From assembly GCA_016712265.1 (NCBI GenBank), contig JADJRJ010000029.1:124001-188000 (forward strand): a stretch of 64,000 nt of DNA, given 5' to 3'. The position numbers and the translations under genes were made by a program. Below the pieces are notes generated by a model that saw nothing but the letters and a program-made list of their open reading frames with translations, did not search any database and was not told where the DNA came from. Positions 21,528 to 30,211 of this stretch are shown piece after piece; the stretch's first letter is position 1; the number at the start of each line of letters is the position of its first letter. Source of the stretch: Gemmatimonadota bacterium. GTDB lineage: Bacteria; Gemmatimonadota; Gemmatimonadetes; Gemmatimonadales; Gemmatimonadaceae.

Positions 21528-22025
21528 ATGAGTTTCCTGTCGTACCAGGGCGCAGGGCACCGGAGGATCGGTGCCCTGCGTTCCCTTTGGGCCTTCACCC
21601 TCGGGGCGTTTCTCTCCGGGTGTTTTCGCAACGTGCCGGTGGCTCAACCGGCGCAGCTCGCGGCAGGATCGCAGGTCCGGATCCAGCTCACCCTGGATGG
21701 CACGCAACAGCTCACGCGCCAGCTCGGGCCAGAGGTGCGCAGTGTGTTGGGGAAGGTCGAGTCGGTTCGGAACGACACGATCTACATCACCCTCGAGGAA
21801 AGCCGTACCCTCAATGGGCAGATCCTCCCGTCGTCAGGGAGCCGCGTGGGAATACCGCGCAGTACGGTCGCCGAGATGTCCGAGCGGGTGCGCAACAAGC
21901 GTCGCAGCGTTGTCGCCGCGATAGTGGCCATGGGCAGTGCCATTGCCCTCGTCATTTTAGCCAGTGGGGCTATCGGGGGAGGGGGACAGGACGGCACCAC
22001 ACCGCCGCCACCGCCACCGACCTAG
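21528..22025 (+). CDS. Small lipoprotein with C-terminal membrane helix
   Basis: 165 residues. The N-terminus ends in a lipobox-like LGAFLSGC (Cys32). The central part is a small beta-rich domain (VRIQLTLDGT ... GKVESVRNDTIYITLEE). A hydrophobic helix VVAAIVAMGSAIALVILAS is followed by a Gly/Pro-rich tail. It begins 11 bp after the susD stop, so it belongs to the SusCD operon. Function unknown. Confidence 0.65.
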   Translation: MSFLSYQGAGHRRIGALRSLWAFTLGAFLSGCFRNVPVAQPAQLAAGSQVRIQLTLDGTQQLTRQLGPEVRSVLGKVESVRNDTIYITLEESRTLNGQILPSSGSRVGIPRSTVAEMSERVRNKRRSVVAAIVAMGSAIALVILASGAIGGGGQDGTTPPPPPPT

Positions 22026-22238
22026 CATCAGTCGCGCGGGCGGCGGCTTGCGCGCGTGCGGTTTCCGAGAGCAAACCCGGGCTCGTCCCGGGCAGCTGAC
22101 TCCGTGAGGCAGAGGCGACCGCGTACCGCCGCCGGTGCTCTCCCCGCCACCAGGCGTGGGGTAGAGCTGACCGTGGAGTACCATGCCTCTTGAGGCCCTC
22201 CACGGGGTCATCTCAGGGAACTGACGCCACGCACGCAC
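22026..22238 (+). other. Intergenic region with hairpins
   Basis: A 213-bp gap upstream of a methyltransferase gene. It contains CCCGGG-CTCGT-CCCGGG (22076-22092) and a longer hairpin with CCGTGGAG (22171-22178) pairing CTCCACGG (22198-22205), whose loop itself holds GCCTC/GAGGC. No known riboswitch core was recognised. It may be the end of the SusCD transcript, a leader, or a small RNA. Confidence 0.35.
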
Positions 22239-22958
22239 ATGCACACGCCGCTCATGTACTCCTCGTTGGCCCCCTGGTGGCCGCTGTTTTCGTCGCCCGC
22301 CGACTACGCAGAGGAGGCGGCGGCGTTCGCCGAACTGCTCCCCGGTCGGAGCCGCGGGAAGCCCGAGGTCCTCGAGCTCGGTTCCGGGGGCGGCAATCTC
22401 GCATCACACCTGAAGGTTCACGCCTCAATGACCCTCGTCGATCTCGCGCCCGAGATGCTTGCGGTGAGCCAGGGTCTCAACCCTGAGCTGGAGCACCTGC
22501 CGGGTGACATGCGGAGTGTTGATCTGGGGCGGACCTTCGACGCCGTCTTGATTCACGACGCGGTCATGTACAACACCACGCCGAGTGACCTGCAGGCCAC
22601 GATGGCCGCAGCAGCCAGGCATTGTCGGACTGGCGGGGTCGTGATCATGGCGCCGGATTGCACCCGTGAGAGCTACGAACCGGACACCACGCACGGGGGT
22701 GAAGACGGGCCGGACGGACGTTCGGCACGATACCTCAGCTGGTCGTTCGATCCTGACCCATCGGATACGCAGTTCGAGACCGTGTACACCTTTGTCATGC
22801 GCGATGTCGACGGAACGATGCGCGCGGAGGTGGACCGTCACGTGGAGGGCTTCTTTCGCGAGGCGGAGTGGCTCCGCTGGCTGGCGGAGGCCGGGATCGC
22901 TGCGCGGTGCCACGTCGACGCCTGGGACCGACCGGTGTTTGTAGGCACCCGTCGTTGA
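22239..22958 (+). CDS. SAM-dependent methyltransferase
   Basis: A class I methyltransferase of about 239 residues. Motif I VLELGSGGGN, the acidic residue in LVDLAPEM and motif IV-like FDAVLIHDAVMY are visible. The substrate is unknown and the neighbours give no hint. An in-frame ATG at 22254 could be used instead of 22239. It is followed 65 bp later by the PafA-like phosphatase. Confidence 0.8.
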   Translation: MHTPLMYSSLAPWWPLFSSPADYAEEAAAFAELLPGRSRGKPEVLELGSGGGNLASHLKVHASMTLVDLAPEMLAVSQGLNPELEHLPGDMRSVDLGRTFDAVLIHDAVMYNTTPSDLQATMAAAARHCRTGGVVIMAPDCTRESYEPDTTHGGEDGPDGRSARYLSWSFDPDPSDTQFETVYTFVMRDVDGTMRAEVDRHVEGFFREAEWLRWLAEAGIAARCHVDAWDRPVFVGTRR

Positions 22959-23023
22959 CCAGCGACGGTGGTGTGACGCGTGCTGCCTCGACGGCGACGG
23001 GCCCGGGAGCGATACTTCGCGCC

Positions 23024-24616
23024 ATGAGGCTTTCTGACATCCTGCGGGCCACGTCGTCCTGGTTGGTCCTCACGTTCGCTTGCGCCTGTGCGTCCGCGCC
23101 CGGTGGTGCTCCCGCGTCCGGGGCAACGCCGCCGGTGCAAGGCCAGAAGCCCACCCTGGTCGTCATGCTGACGGTGGACCAGCTCCGTCCCGACTACCTC
23201 GAGCGGTTCAAGGGGGACCTGACGCGCGGCTTTCCCCGGCTCCTCACTCGGGGGGCGTACTTCACGAACGCCCATCATGATCACGCGATCACGGAGACCG
23301 CGCCGGGGCACGCGACCCTGCTGACGGGGCGCTTCCCGCGGTCGACCGGTATCACGCGAAACATCGTCGGGGTGAACACGCCTCAATTCCCGCTGCTCGT
23401 CGGCGCGGGGGCAGGGGCGGCCCCGTTCCGGCTGAGAGGCACCACGTTGTTTGACTGGCTCGCGGCGGTCCATCCCGGCGCACGCGCGCTCTCGGTGTCG
23501 GCCAAGGACCGCAGTGCCATTCTCCCGGTGGGGCGAGCGAAGCAGGAGGTCTACTGGTACTCCGATAGCGGCATCTTCACGACGAGCACCTGGTATCGCG
23601 CGGCCTTGCCCGCGTGGGCCACGGCCTTCAACGAGGCGCACCCTGCGCGTGCCTACGCGGGCACGTTGTGGGACCTCGCGCCAGGGGTCGCCTTCGCCGA
23701 GCCGGATAGCGTGCCGGTGGAGCGGGGGGGACGCGACTTTGTGTATCCGCACCCCTTCACAAGAAATCCGGACAGTATCGGTGTGGCGGTCCGTTACTCC
23801 CCGATGGTGGACGAGTTAACGGCCCAATTTGCGTGGCGTGGCTTTCGCGAGTTGGATCTCGGGCGTGGCCCCGGCGTGGACCTTCTCGCCGTCTCCTTCT
23901 CCGCGACCGACTACGTGGGCCATACCTATGGGCCCGAGTCCCGCGAGATCCACGACAATATCGTGCGGCTGGATCGGGTGCTCGGCGCTTTTCTCGACAG
24001 CCTATATGCGATCCGCGATTCGTCTCGCATCGTGTTTGCCCTCTCCTCCGATCACGGCGTGCAGCGGATTCCGGAATTGCACGGTGGGGTACGGGTGGTG
24101 ATGCGGCCGGCGATGGTCGCTGCGCGCGCACTGGTCCGTCGATTTGGCGGCGACACGACGGCCATCGACTTCGAGAGCGGCGGCTTCTTCATTGAGAAGG
24201 AAGCATTGGCCGGCGGCCTGACCGCGCGCTTGCTCACGGACAGTTTCATGGTGGCTGCGCGCAAGGTGAATGGGGTGATGCGAGTCGAGCGCTACGACGC
24301 CCTCGCGCGCCTGGATACCCTCACGGATGCCATCGCCCGGCGGTGGGTGCACATGTTCCCCGCAGACATCGCGCCGACCGCCGTCGTAACCCTGCGACCC
24401 GGGAGCATCTACGCGGGCAATGTCGCGACGCATGGAACGCCGCACGATGCGGACTCCCACGTGCCGCTGCTGTTCGTGGGCGAGGCATTTGCGCCCGGAC
24501 GGCACGACGGCTTCGTGCGCACGGTGGACCTGGCGGCCACGCTCGCCCACGCGTTAGGCATCCGTCCCAGGGAACGACTGGACGGGCGGATCCTGCAGGA
24601 CGCCTTTCGGAAGTAA
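23024..24616 (+). CDS. PafA-like alkaline phosphatase superfamily lipoprotein
   Basis: About 530 residues with a lipoprotein signal (WLVLTFACAC, Cys20 or Cys22). Alkaline phosphatase superfamily metal sites are visible: VDQLRPDYL, the Thr nucleophile in TAPGHATLLTG, SATDYVGHTYGP, SSDHGVQ and HDADSHVPLL. These resemble the calcium/zinc PafA-type phosphomonoesterases found in Bacteroidetes and relatives. It is probably periplasmic and releases phosphate from organic esters. The ORF extends upstream to 22868 over the methyltransferase, but ATG 23024 gives the signal peptide. Confidence 0.85.
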   Translation: MRLSDILRATSSWLVLTFACACASAPGGAPASGATPPVQGQKPTLVVMLTVDQLRPDYLERFKGDLTRGFPRLLTRGAYFTNAHHDHAITETAPGHATLLTGRFPRSTGITRNIVGVNTPQFPLLVGAGAGAAPFRLRGTTLFDWLAAVHPGARALSVSAKDRSAILPVGRAKQEVYWYSDSGIFTTSTWYRAALPAWATAFNEAHPARAYAGTLWDLAPGVAFAEPDSVPVERGGRDFVYPHPFTRNPDSIGVAVRYSPMVDELTAQFAWRGFRELDLGRGPGVDLLAVSFSATDYVGHTYGPESREIHDNIVRLDRVLGAFLDSLYAIRDSSRIVFALSSDHGVQRIPELHGGVRVVMRPAMVAARALVRRFGGDTTAIDFESGGFFIEKEALAGGLTARLLTDSFMVAARKVNGVMRVERYDALARLDTLTDAIARRWVHMFPADIAPTAVVTLRPGSIYAGNVATHGTPHDADSHVPLLFVGEAFAPGRHDGFVRTVDLAATLAHALGIRPRERLDGRILQDAFRK

Positions 24617-24653
24617 CGCACGACGCTCGCGTGGGGCGGCGCGTACCAGTCTA

Positions 24654-24735
24654 TGCGGAAGGCGGGACTCGAACCCGCACGGTGTTACCCACAGGATCCT
24701 AAGTCCTGCGCGTCTGCCAATTTCGCCACTCCCGC
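24654..24735 (-). tRNA. tRNA-Leu (anticodon UAG)
   Basis: The minus strand folds as a class II tRNA: acceptor GCGGGAG/CTTCCGC, D-arm GCG...CGC, anticodon stem CAGGA/TCCTG with loop CTTAGGA (anticodon UAG), a long variable arm, and T-arm GCGGG-TTCGAGT-CCCGC. The discriminator is A and CCA is not encoded. It lies just downstream of the DUF4015-type gene on the same strand. Confidence 0.95.
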
Positions 24736-24748
24736 TGTGCGTTGAAGT

Positions 24749-26044
24749 CTAAGGCCGTCGACCGGCCGAGGTCGAGTCCGCTGGGACGGCGGCGGCCCGG
24801 GCACGCTGGTCGCGGCGCTGCGTCAGGCGGCTCAGGCGATCACGCGGGAGGTCCCACGTCGGGGGCTTCCACCCGCGCTCTTCGACGGGTGACGGCCCGC
24901 CACTCGCCGGGCGGAAGGCGTCGACAAACTCGGTGAAACGGCTCCCTGGGTTCCAGAGTGCCCAGCCCGTGGCACCGGCGTCGTAGGCGCCCTGGATCTG
25001 CGCCCGCAATTCCGCAGGCCCATAGCGCAGGCCACGAATACTCATGGCCTCGAGCCAGGGTCGCACCTCTCCCACCGCAACCTTCGCCGAGTCCGCGAGG
25101 AATCTCGTGCGTTCCACGGCATCGGCGGTGGCCAGCCGGACCACTTCATACGGCTTGAGGCCGGGACGCGGAAAACCGTACAGGCCGGCGTAGTAGTGGG
25201 ACGGATACACCATCGGTAACACGGCATCCGAGGCAGCGATCACCCGCTCCCAGTTCTGCCCGATGCCGACGTCGTCCTCAAGATGGGTCACGAGGCCGAA
25301 CACATCCGCGGTGACCGGGACCCCAAGGTCTTTGACCTGTGCCTTGGAGTAGAGCAGGAAGTCCCGAATGTTGTCGGCACGGGAGACGCCGTTGCTGCCC
25401 GGGAACGACATCGTCGCGCGTGCCCGGTCTGTGACATCGGGGAACCGCACATAGTCCCACTGCAGCTCCGAGAAGCCCATGTCGAGCGCTTCTCGCGCAA
25501 TGGCGATGTTGTAGTCCCACACCCGCCGATCGTAGGGATTCACCCAGGCGCCGCCCTTGTTGTCCTTCCACAACCCGCCGTTCACGTGGCGAATCGCGAG
25601 GTCCGGCTTCCGCTCCGCGAGCATCCGGTCCTTGAAGACGACAATGCGAGCGATGCTGTAGATGCCGTGTGCGCGCAGGGTGTCGACCAGCGCTGGCAGC
25701 CAGGTCGTCGACGGGCGCTTGTCTGCGCCGATCTCGCGGGCCAAGGCGACCTTGGTCCCCGTGTGTGCGAGGAACGTGTCAGACTCCTTGATGTCGATGA
25801 TCATCGCATTCACCTCGGTGGCGTCGGCGATGCGGATCAGCTCAGCCATGCGGGTGCGCGACCCGGCGGCCCAGGCGTTCACGTACAGCGCGCGAACGGA
25901 GTCGGGCTTCGGCGTTCGCGCGGGCGCGGCGGGGGCGGCCGGTGTCGAGATCGACGCCGGGGACTGCGCCCCCGCTTCAGGGACGTCCTGTCGGCTGCAG
26001 GCCGCCGTTGCGGCAAGGAGGATGAGGCACGGTGCGCGGGTCAT
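24749..26044 (-). CDS. DUF4015-type glycosidase-like lipoprotein
   Basis: 431 residues. The signal peptide has a lipobox (LLAATAAC, Cys16), followed by a Pro/Ala-rich linker. The body matches the TIM-barrel DUF4015 'putative glycoside hydrolase' pattern: VRALYVNAWAAGS, MIIDIKESD, WDYVRFPD, ADVFGLV, LPMVYPSHY and GWALWNPGS. The family has no well-established substrate; acidic residues in DIKES and WDYVRFPD are the likely active site. The frame ends 13 bp before the tRNA-Leu. Confidence 0.75.
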   Translation of the reverse strand: MTRAPCLILLAATAACSRQDVPEAGAQSPASISTPAAPAAPARTPKPDSVRALYVNAWAAGSRTRMAELIRIADATEVNAMIIDIKESDTFLAHTGTKVALAREIGADKRPSTTWLPALVDTLRAHGIYSIARIVVFKDRMLAERKPDLAIRHVNGGLWKDNKGGAWVNPYDRRVWDYNIAIAREALDMGFSELQWDYVRFPDVTDRARATMSFPGSNGVSRADNIRDFLLYSKAQVKDLGVPVTADVFGLVTHLEDDVGIGQNWERVIAASDAVLPMVYPSHYYAGLYGFPRPGLKPYEVVRLATADAVERTRFLADSAKVAVGEVRPWLEAMSIRGLRYGPAELRAQIQGAYDAGATGWALWNPGSRFTEFVDAFRPASGGPSPVEERGWKPPTWDLPRDRLSRLTQRRDQRARAAAVPADSTSAGRRP

Positions 26045-26166
26045 GCGGGAAGCATAACGAGGGATGGCTCGTACACGAACCGCGTGCTGCGCGTGCGTTT
26101 CCGCTGCACGGCCGAACTGTCAAGGCGCAGTACGGGGAGCACGAGCGGCACGGGCGGGCGCAAAAC

Positions 26167-26191
26167 GGCCCCCGGGGAATCCCCGGGGGCC
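26167..26191 (-). terminator. Intrinsic terminator of the HtrA gene
   Basis: GGCCCCCGGGG (26167-26177) and CCCCGGGGGCC (26181-26191) form an 11-bp GC-only stem with a 3-nt loop, 22 nt past the protease stop on the minus strand. The minus-strand sequence right after it reads GTTTTG, a short T-run. This is the best intrinsic terminator in the window. Confidence 0.75.
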
Positions 26192-26213
26192 CTGGTCCTG
26201 CGAGAGCGGGTGA

Positions 26214-27812
26214 CTACTGCTCGCCCACTGTCAGGCTCACGACCCGCGACTGCTGCGCTTGAACGTTGTAGACCTGCAGCGAAACGGTGTCGCCATCCTT
26301 GACACGGCTGAGAACCTCGCGCAGGTCGGCGGTGGTCCGGACGTCCTTGCGAGGGCGAGGGAAGAGCACCGCGGTGATCAGGTCACTGCCGTCGGGGGCG
26401 AAATATCCCGCGCGTTGTGCCCAGCGCTCGGCCGCGATCACCCGAACACCGCGGCGCTCCGCTGGCAGGCGGCTCTCGCGAATGAACTCTTCGGTGAGCG
26501 CCTCGACCGTGGCCCCGAGCGGCTTGGCCTCGTAGGAGCCGCCGCGCACCGGCTCGGCCTCCCTCTCGGCTTCACGACTTCGGGCATTCTCAGCGACCTG
26601 TCGCTCTTCGGCCGGCGCCTCGATCAGCTTGACCTTGAACGTCTTGCGGTCACCAAACCGCATGACCTCCAACTCAACGGTCTCGCCCGGCTCATGTGCC
26701 CGGATGATGCGCTGCAGCGTGCTGGTCCGGTCAACGACCTTGCCGTCGGCCTTGACGATGACGTCACCCACTTCGATGCCCGCCGTCTTCGCCGGGCTCG
26801 GGTCACTGGAGTACTCATGCACGAGCGCGCCGGAGATGTCCTTGAGGCCCGCGGCCTTCGCGTCTGCCGGTGACGCGTCGCGAATGCTCACGCCGACGAC
26901 GGCCCGGCGCACCCGGCCATTCTTCACCAGGTCGTCCATCACGTCGCGCGCCAAGTTGATCGGGATGGCGAAGCCGTAGCCCTGGTAATAGCCCGTGCCC
27001 GACGCAATGGCGGTGTTGATCCCAATCACTTCGCCCCGAATGTTGACCAGCGGGCCACCGGAGTTGCCTGGGTTGATCGCCGCGTCGGTCTGGATGAAGT
27101 CCTGGATGGCGTACCGGTCGGTGTTCAGCCCGCGCAGGTCATTGCCGCCGCGGCCCTTCGCCGAGACGATGCCGGCGGTGACCGTGTGGTCGAGGCCGAG
27201 GGGGTTGCCGATGGCGAGCACCCACTCGCCGACCTTCACCCCTTCGTCGTTGCCGAAGGCGGCAACGGGGAAGTCGGTGCCGGTCAGTTTCAGCACGGCG
27301 ACGTCGGTCTGTGGGTCACGGCCCACAACCCGCGCCGGCAGCTGTCGACGGTCGATCAAGGTGACCGTGATCTTGTCCATGTTCTCGACGACATGGTTGT
27401 TCGTGAGGATGTAGCCATCCTTCGACACAATGAAGCCGGTGCCGCTGGAGAACTGTGGACGCTGCTGCTGTTGCGGGCCAAACTCCTGGAAGAAGTCCTC
27501 GATGCCAGGAGGCGCATTGCGCCGCTGGATGTTCGGCCGCCGTTGTTGCGCGGTTGGCTGCTCCGTGCGTTCGGCCGCGATCGAGACGACGGCGGGCCCC
27601 ACGCGGTCGGCGATGCCGACGAACGAGGTGTTGAGCTCGACCACCGACGCTGGCGCAGTGGCCGGCGTCATGCTGGCTTGGCGAGCCGGCGCGGTGCGGG
27701 ACTGTGCCCAACCAAACGGCGTCAGGTCGAAGCCCGAGGCGAAGACGAGGCCGCATGCGAAGGCAATCGCGACGGCGCCGAACAGCTTGGCACGGGAAGA
27801 CAACGAAGACAT
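26214..27812 (-). CDS. HtrA/DegP-family periplasmic serine protease
   Basis: 532 residues. An N-terminal hydrophobic segment (LFGAVAIAFACGLVFA) acts as signal or anchor, followed by a Gln-rich linker. The trypsin-like domain has the catalytic triad His140 (NNHVV), Asp170 (DPQTDVAVLK) and Ser251 (NPGNSGGPL). Two PDZ domains follow, the first about residues 300-400 and the second near the C-terminus. It degrades or refolds damaged envelope proteins. It sits next to dnaK on the same strand but is separated by about 220 bp. Confidence 0.93.
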   Translation of the reverse strand: MSSLSSRAKLFGAVAIAFACGLVFASGFDLTPFGWAQSRTAPARQASMTPATAPASVVELNTSFVGIADRVGPAVVSIAAERTEQPTAQQRRPNIQRRNAPPGIEDFFQEFGPQQQQRPQFSSGTGFIVSKDGYILTNNHVVENMDKITVTLIDRRQLPARVVGRDPQTDVAVLKLTGTDFPVAAFGNDEGVKVGEWVLAIGNPLGLDHTVTAGIVSAKGRGGNDLRGLNTDRYAIQDFIQTDAAINPGNSGGPLVNIRGEVIGINTAIASGTGYYQGYGFAIPINLARDVMDDLVKNGRVRRAVVGVSIRDASPADAKAAGLKDISGALVHEYSSDPSPAKTAGIEVGDVIVKADGKVVDRTSTLQRIIRAHEPGETVELEVMRFGDRKTFKVKLIEAPAEERQVAENARSREAEREAEPVRGGSYEAKPLGATVEALTEEFIRESRLPAERRGVRVIAAERWAQRAGYFAPDGSDLITAVLFPRPRKDVRTTADLREVLSRVKDGDTVSLQVYNVQAQQSRVVSLTVGEQ

Positions 27813-27989
27813 GGTTGCTGCGGGTGGCAGGTAGGTGCCGCGAGTGGTACACCGGAGCCCAAGGGCCCCTTCAAGCTACATCGGTACCCCGGAGGCCGGA
27901 GTACCGATTCGTCACACAGGTAATACGCCGGGGTTGCCCGGGAAGTTCAACCGGGTGCTCCCGAACCGGCGTCGGCAGAGTGCCGGGGC

Positions 27990-28017
27990 GGGTTGAAGGT
28001 TCGGCAACCTGCAACCC
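27990..28017 (-). terminator. Hairpin downstream of dnaK
   Basis: GGGTTG (27990-27995) pairs CAACCC (28012-28017), and inside it AGGTT pairs AACCT around a CGGC loop, with one A/G mismatch between the stems. It starts about 16 nt past the dnaK stop. No T-tract follows, so termination is only likely, not certain. Confidence 0.5.
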
Positions 28018-28032
28018 ACCCGGAGGCCGTGC

Positions 28033-29973
28033 CTACGACTTCTTGGGATCGTCGACGATCTCGTAGTCCGCTTCGACCACGTCGTCATCCTTCTTGTCGC
28101 TTCCGGCGGACGCCTGGTCCCCACCGGTCGCCCCTGCGTCCGGGGTGGGTTCCGACGCCTGGGACTGGGTGTACAGTGACCGCCCGGCCTCCTGATAGGC
28201 GTTGGTGAGCTCCTCGAGGGATGCCTTGATTTCGGCCATGTCGTCCCCGCGGTGCGCCTTGCGGGCGCGCTCCACCGCCGTCTCCAGGCGGGTCTTCATC
28301 TCGGGGGAGAGGCGATCCGCCCACTCCTTGGAGTTCTTCTCCACTTCGTACGCGAGCGAATCGAGCCGATTCCGCGTGTCGATCTCCTCGCGGCGGCGCT
28401 TGTCGTCGCCGGCGTTCTTTTCGGCATCCTTGACCATCCGCTCGATCTCGTCCTTGGAGATGCCGCTGGAGGCCTCGATGCGGATCTTCTGCTCCTTGCC
28501 GGTGGTCTTGTCCTTGGCGCCGACGTTCAGGATGCCGTTCGCATCGATGTCAAAGGTGACCTCGACCTGCGGCATGCCACGCGGAGCCGGCGGGATCCCC
28601 GTCAGGGTGAACTTGCCGATGGTCTTGTTGTGCAGGGCGAGTTCGCGTTCGCCCTGGAGCACGTGGATCTCGACCGTCGACTGGTTGTCGTCCGCGGTCG
28701 AGAAGGTCTCGGCCTTGCGCGTCGGGATGGTCGTATTGCGCGGGATGAGGACAGTCATCACGCCGCCTAACGTCTCGATGCCCAGGGACAGCGGCGTGAC
28801 GTCGAGCAGGAGCACGTCCTTCTGCTCGCCGGTGAGCACCGCACCCTGCACGGCCGCGCCGATCGCCACGACTTCGTCCGGGTTGACGCCCTTGTTCGGC
28901 TCTTTGCCAAAGAAGCCCTTGACGACTTCCTGGATCTTTGGAATCCGGGTGGAGCCGCCAACGAGGAGGACCTCATCGATCTCCGTTGGCTTGAGGCCGG
29001 CGTCGTCGAGGGCCTTCTTCATCGGCTCCAGCGTGCGCTGGATCAGGTCGTCCACCAGCTGCTCGAACTTCGAGCGGGTGAGCTGGTAGTTGAGGTGCTT
29101 GGGTCCCGATTGGTCGGCGGTGATGAACGGCAGGTTGATGTCGGTCGACATGGTCGAGGACAACTCGCACTTGGCCTTCTCCGCCGCTTCCTTGAGGCGC
29201 TGGAGCGCCATCGCATCCTTGGACAGGTCAATGGCCTGGTCACGCTTGAACTCAGTGACCAACCAGTCGATGACGCGCTGATCGAAGTCGTCGCCGCCGA
29301 GGTGGGTGTCGCCGTTCGTGGACTTGACCTCGAACTGGCGGGTGCCGTCGACGTCGTACAGTTCCAGGACCGAGATGTCGTACGTGCCGCCGCCAAGGTC
29401 GAAGACGGCGACCTTCTCGTCCTTCTTCTTGTCGAGGCCGTACGCGAGCGCGGCTGCCGTCGGCTCGTTGATGATACGAAGGACCTCGAGCCCGGCGATC
29501 TTGCCGGCGTCCTTGGTGGCCTGCCGCTGCGAGTCGTTGAAGTACGCTGGGACGGTGATGACCGCCTTGGTCACCCCATGTCCGAGGTAGTCTTCCGCCG
29601 TCTGCTTCATCTTCTGCAGGATCATCGCGGAGACTTCGGGGGGCGTGTACCGCTTGCCCTGCACCTCCACGGCGGACAGGTCATTCGGGCCCGCGACGAT
29701 GGCGTAGGGAACGCGCTTGCTCTCCTCGGTCACCTCGGTCGTCTTGCGACCCATGAACCGCTTGATCGAGAAGACGGTGTTCCTGGGGTTGGTCACCGCC
29801 TGACGCTTGGCGATCTGGCCGACGAGCCGTTCCCCGTCCTTCGTGAAACCGACGACCGAGGGGGTGGTCCGGCCGCCCTCGGAGTTGGGGATGACGACCG
29901 GATCTCCGCCCTCGAGGACGGCGACGACCGAATTGGTGGTACCGAGGTCGATTCCAATGACCTTGTCAGGCAT
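28033..29973 (-). CDS. dnaK: Chaperone DnaK (Hsp70)
   Basis: 646 residues, normal Hsp70 length. The ATPase domain begins IGIDLGTTNSVVAV and contains DLGGGTYDISV and VLLVGGSTRIP; the substrate domain and helical lid follow, ending in the acidic tail EADYEIVDDPKKS. Neither grpE nor dnaJ is adjacent. No CIRCE inverted repeat was seen upstream. One TTA leucine codon lies in the octamer at 28765. Confidence 0.97.
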   Translation of the reverse strand: MPDKVIGIDLGTTNSVVAVLEGGDPVVIPNSEGGRTTPSVVGFTKDGERLVGQIAKRQAVTNPRNTVFSIKRFMGRKTTEVTEESKRVPYAIVAGPNDLSAVEVQGKRYTPPEVSAMILQKMKQTAEDYLGHGVTKAVITVPAYFNDSQRQATKDAGKIAGLEVLRIINEPTAAALAYGLDKKKDEKVAVFDLGGGTYDISVLELYDVDGTRQFEVKSTNGDTHLGGDDFDQRVIDWLVTEFKRDQAIDLSKDAMALQRLKEAAEKAKCELSSTMSTDINLPFITADQSGPKHLNYQLTRSKFEQLVDDLIQRTLEPMKKALDDAGLKPTEIDEVLLVGGSTRIPKIQEVVKGFFGKEPNKGVNPDEVVAIGAAVQGAVLTGEQKDVLLLDVTPLSLGIETLGGVMTVLIPRNTTIPTRKAETFSTADDNQSTVEIHVLQGERELALHNKTIGKFTLTGIPPAPRGMPQVEVTFDIDANGILNVGAKDKTTGKEQKIRIEASSGISKDEIERMVKDAEKNAGDDKRRREEIDTRNRLDSLAYEVEKNSKEWADRLSPEMKTRLETAVERARKAHRGDDMAEIKASLEELTNAYQEAGRSLYTQSQASEPTPDAGATGGDQASAGSDKKDDDVVEADYEIVDDPKKS

Positions 29974-30054
29974 GTTCGTTCACGGGTTGCGAGTGGGTCT
30001 CGTGGGCTGCCCTCGCGGGCCTCCGAGTTATGTCGATGTGTAAGGCAATGCCGA

Positions 30055-30072
30055 GGCCGAAGGCGTTCGGCC
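30055..30072. other. Hairpin in the dnaK-rhomboid divergent region
   Basis: GGCCGAA (30055-30061) and TTCGGCC (30066-30072) are perfect complements around a 4-nt loop, about 82-99 nt upstream of dnaK. The gap 29974-30211 must hold both divergent promoters, but no convincing -35/-10 pair was found. The hairpin could be a 5' leader structure. Confidence 0.35.
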
Positions 30073-30211
30073 AAAATGGCAGACTGCGGGACGAATTGGG
30101 GCGGACCGACTGCCCGATCGCCGCCAAGTGCGGCAGAGATGTCAGGGGGCTGGCATAAGTGCCTGCGCGCCTTATCGTTGGACTGGCCAGTATCCCACAG
30201 CCCGGGGCTGC

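Noticed and set aside
19001..21631. 876-residue open frame antisense to susC and susD
   Set aside because: It overlaps two well-supported genes throughout, has Arg/Gly/Val-rich composition without any domain, and is a typical GC-rich shadow frame.
22140..22230. TPP or other riboswitch in the gap before the methyltransferase
   Set aside because: A CTGAGATGA-like stretch on the minus strand looked suggestive, but the remaining conserved thi-box sequence is missing and the neighbouring genes are unrelated to thiamine.
22868..23023. Phosphatase start at 22868
   Set aside because: It would overlap the methyltransferase gene and remove the lipoprotein signal peptide, which begins at ATG 23024.
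29974..30211. CIRCE heat-shock operator upstream of dnaK
   Set aside because: No TTAGCACTC-N9-GAGTGCTAA pattern or close variant is present in the gap.
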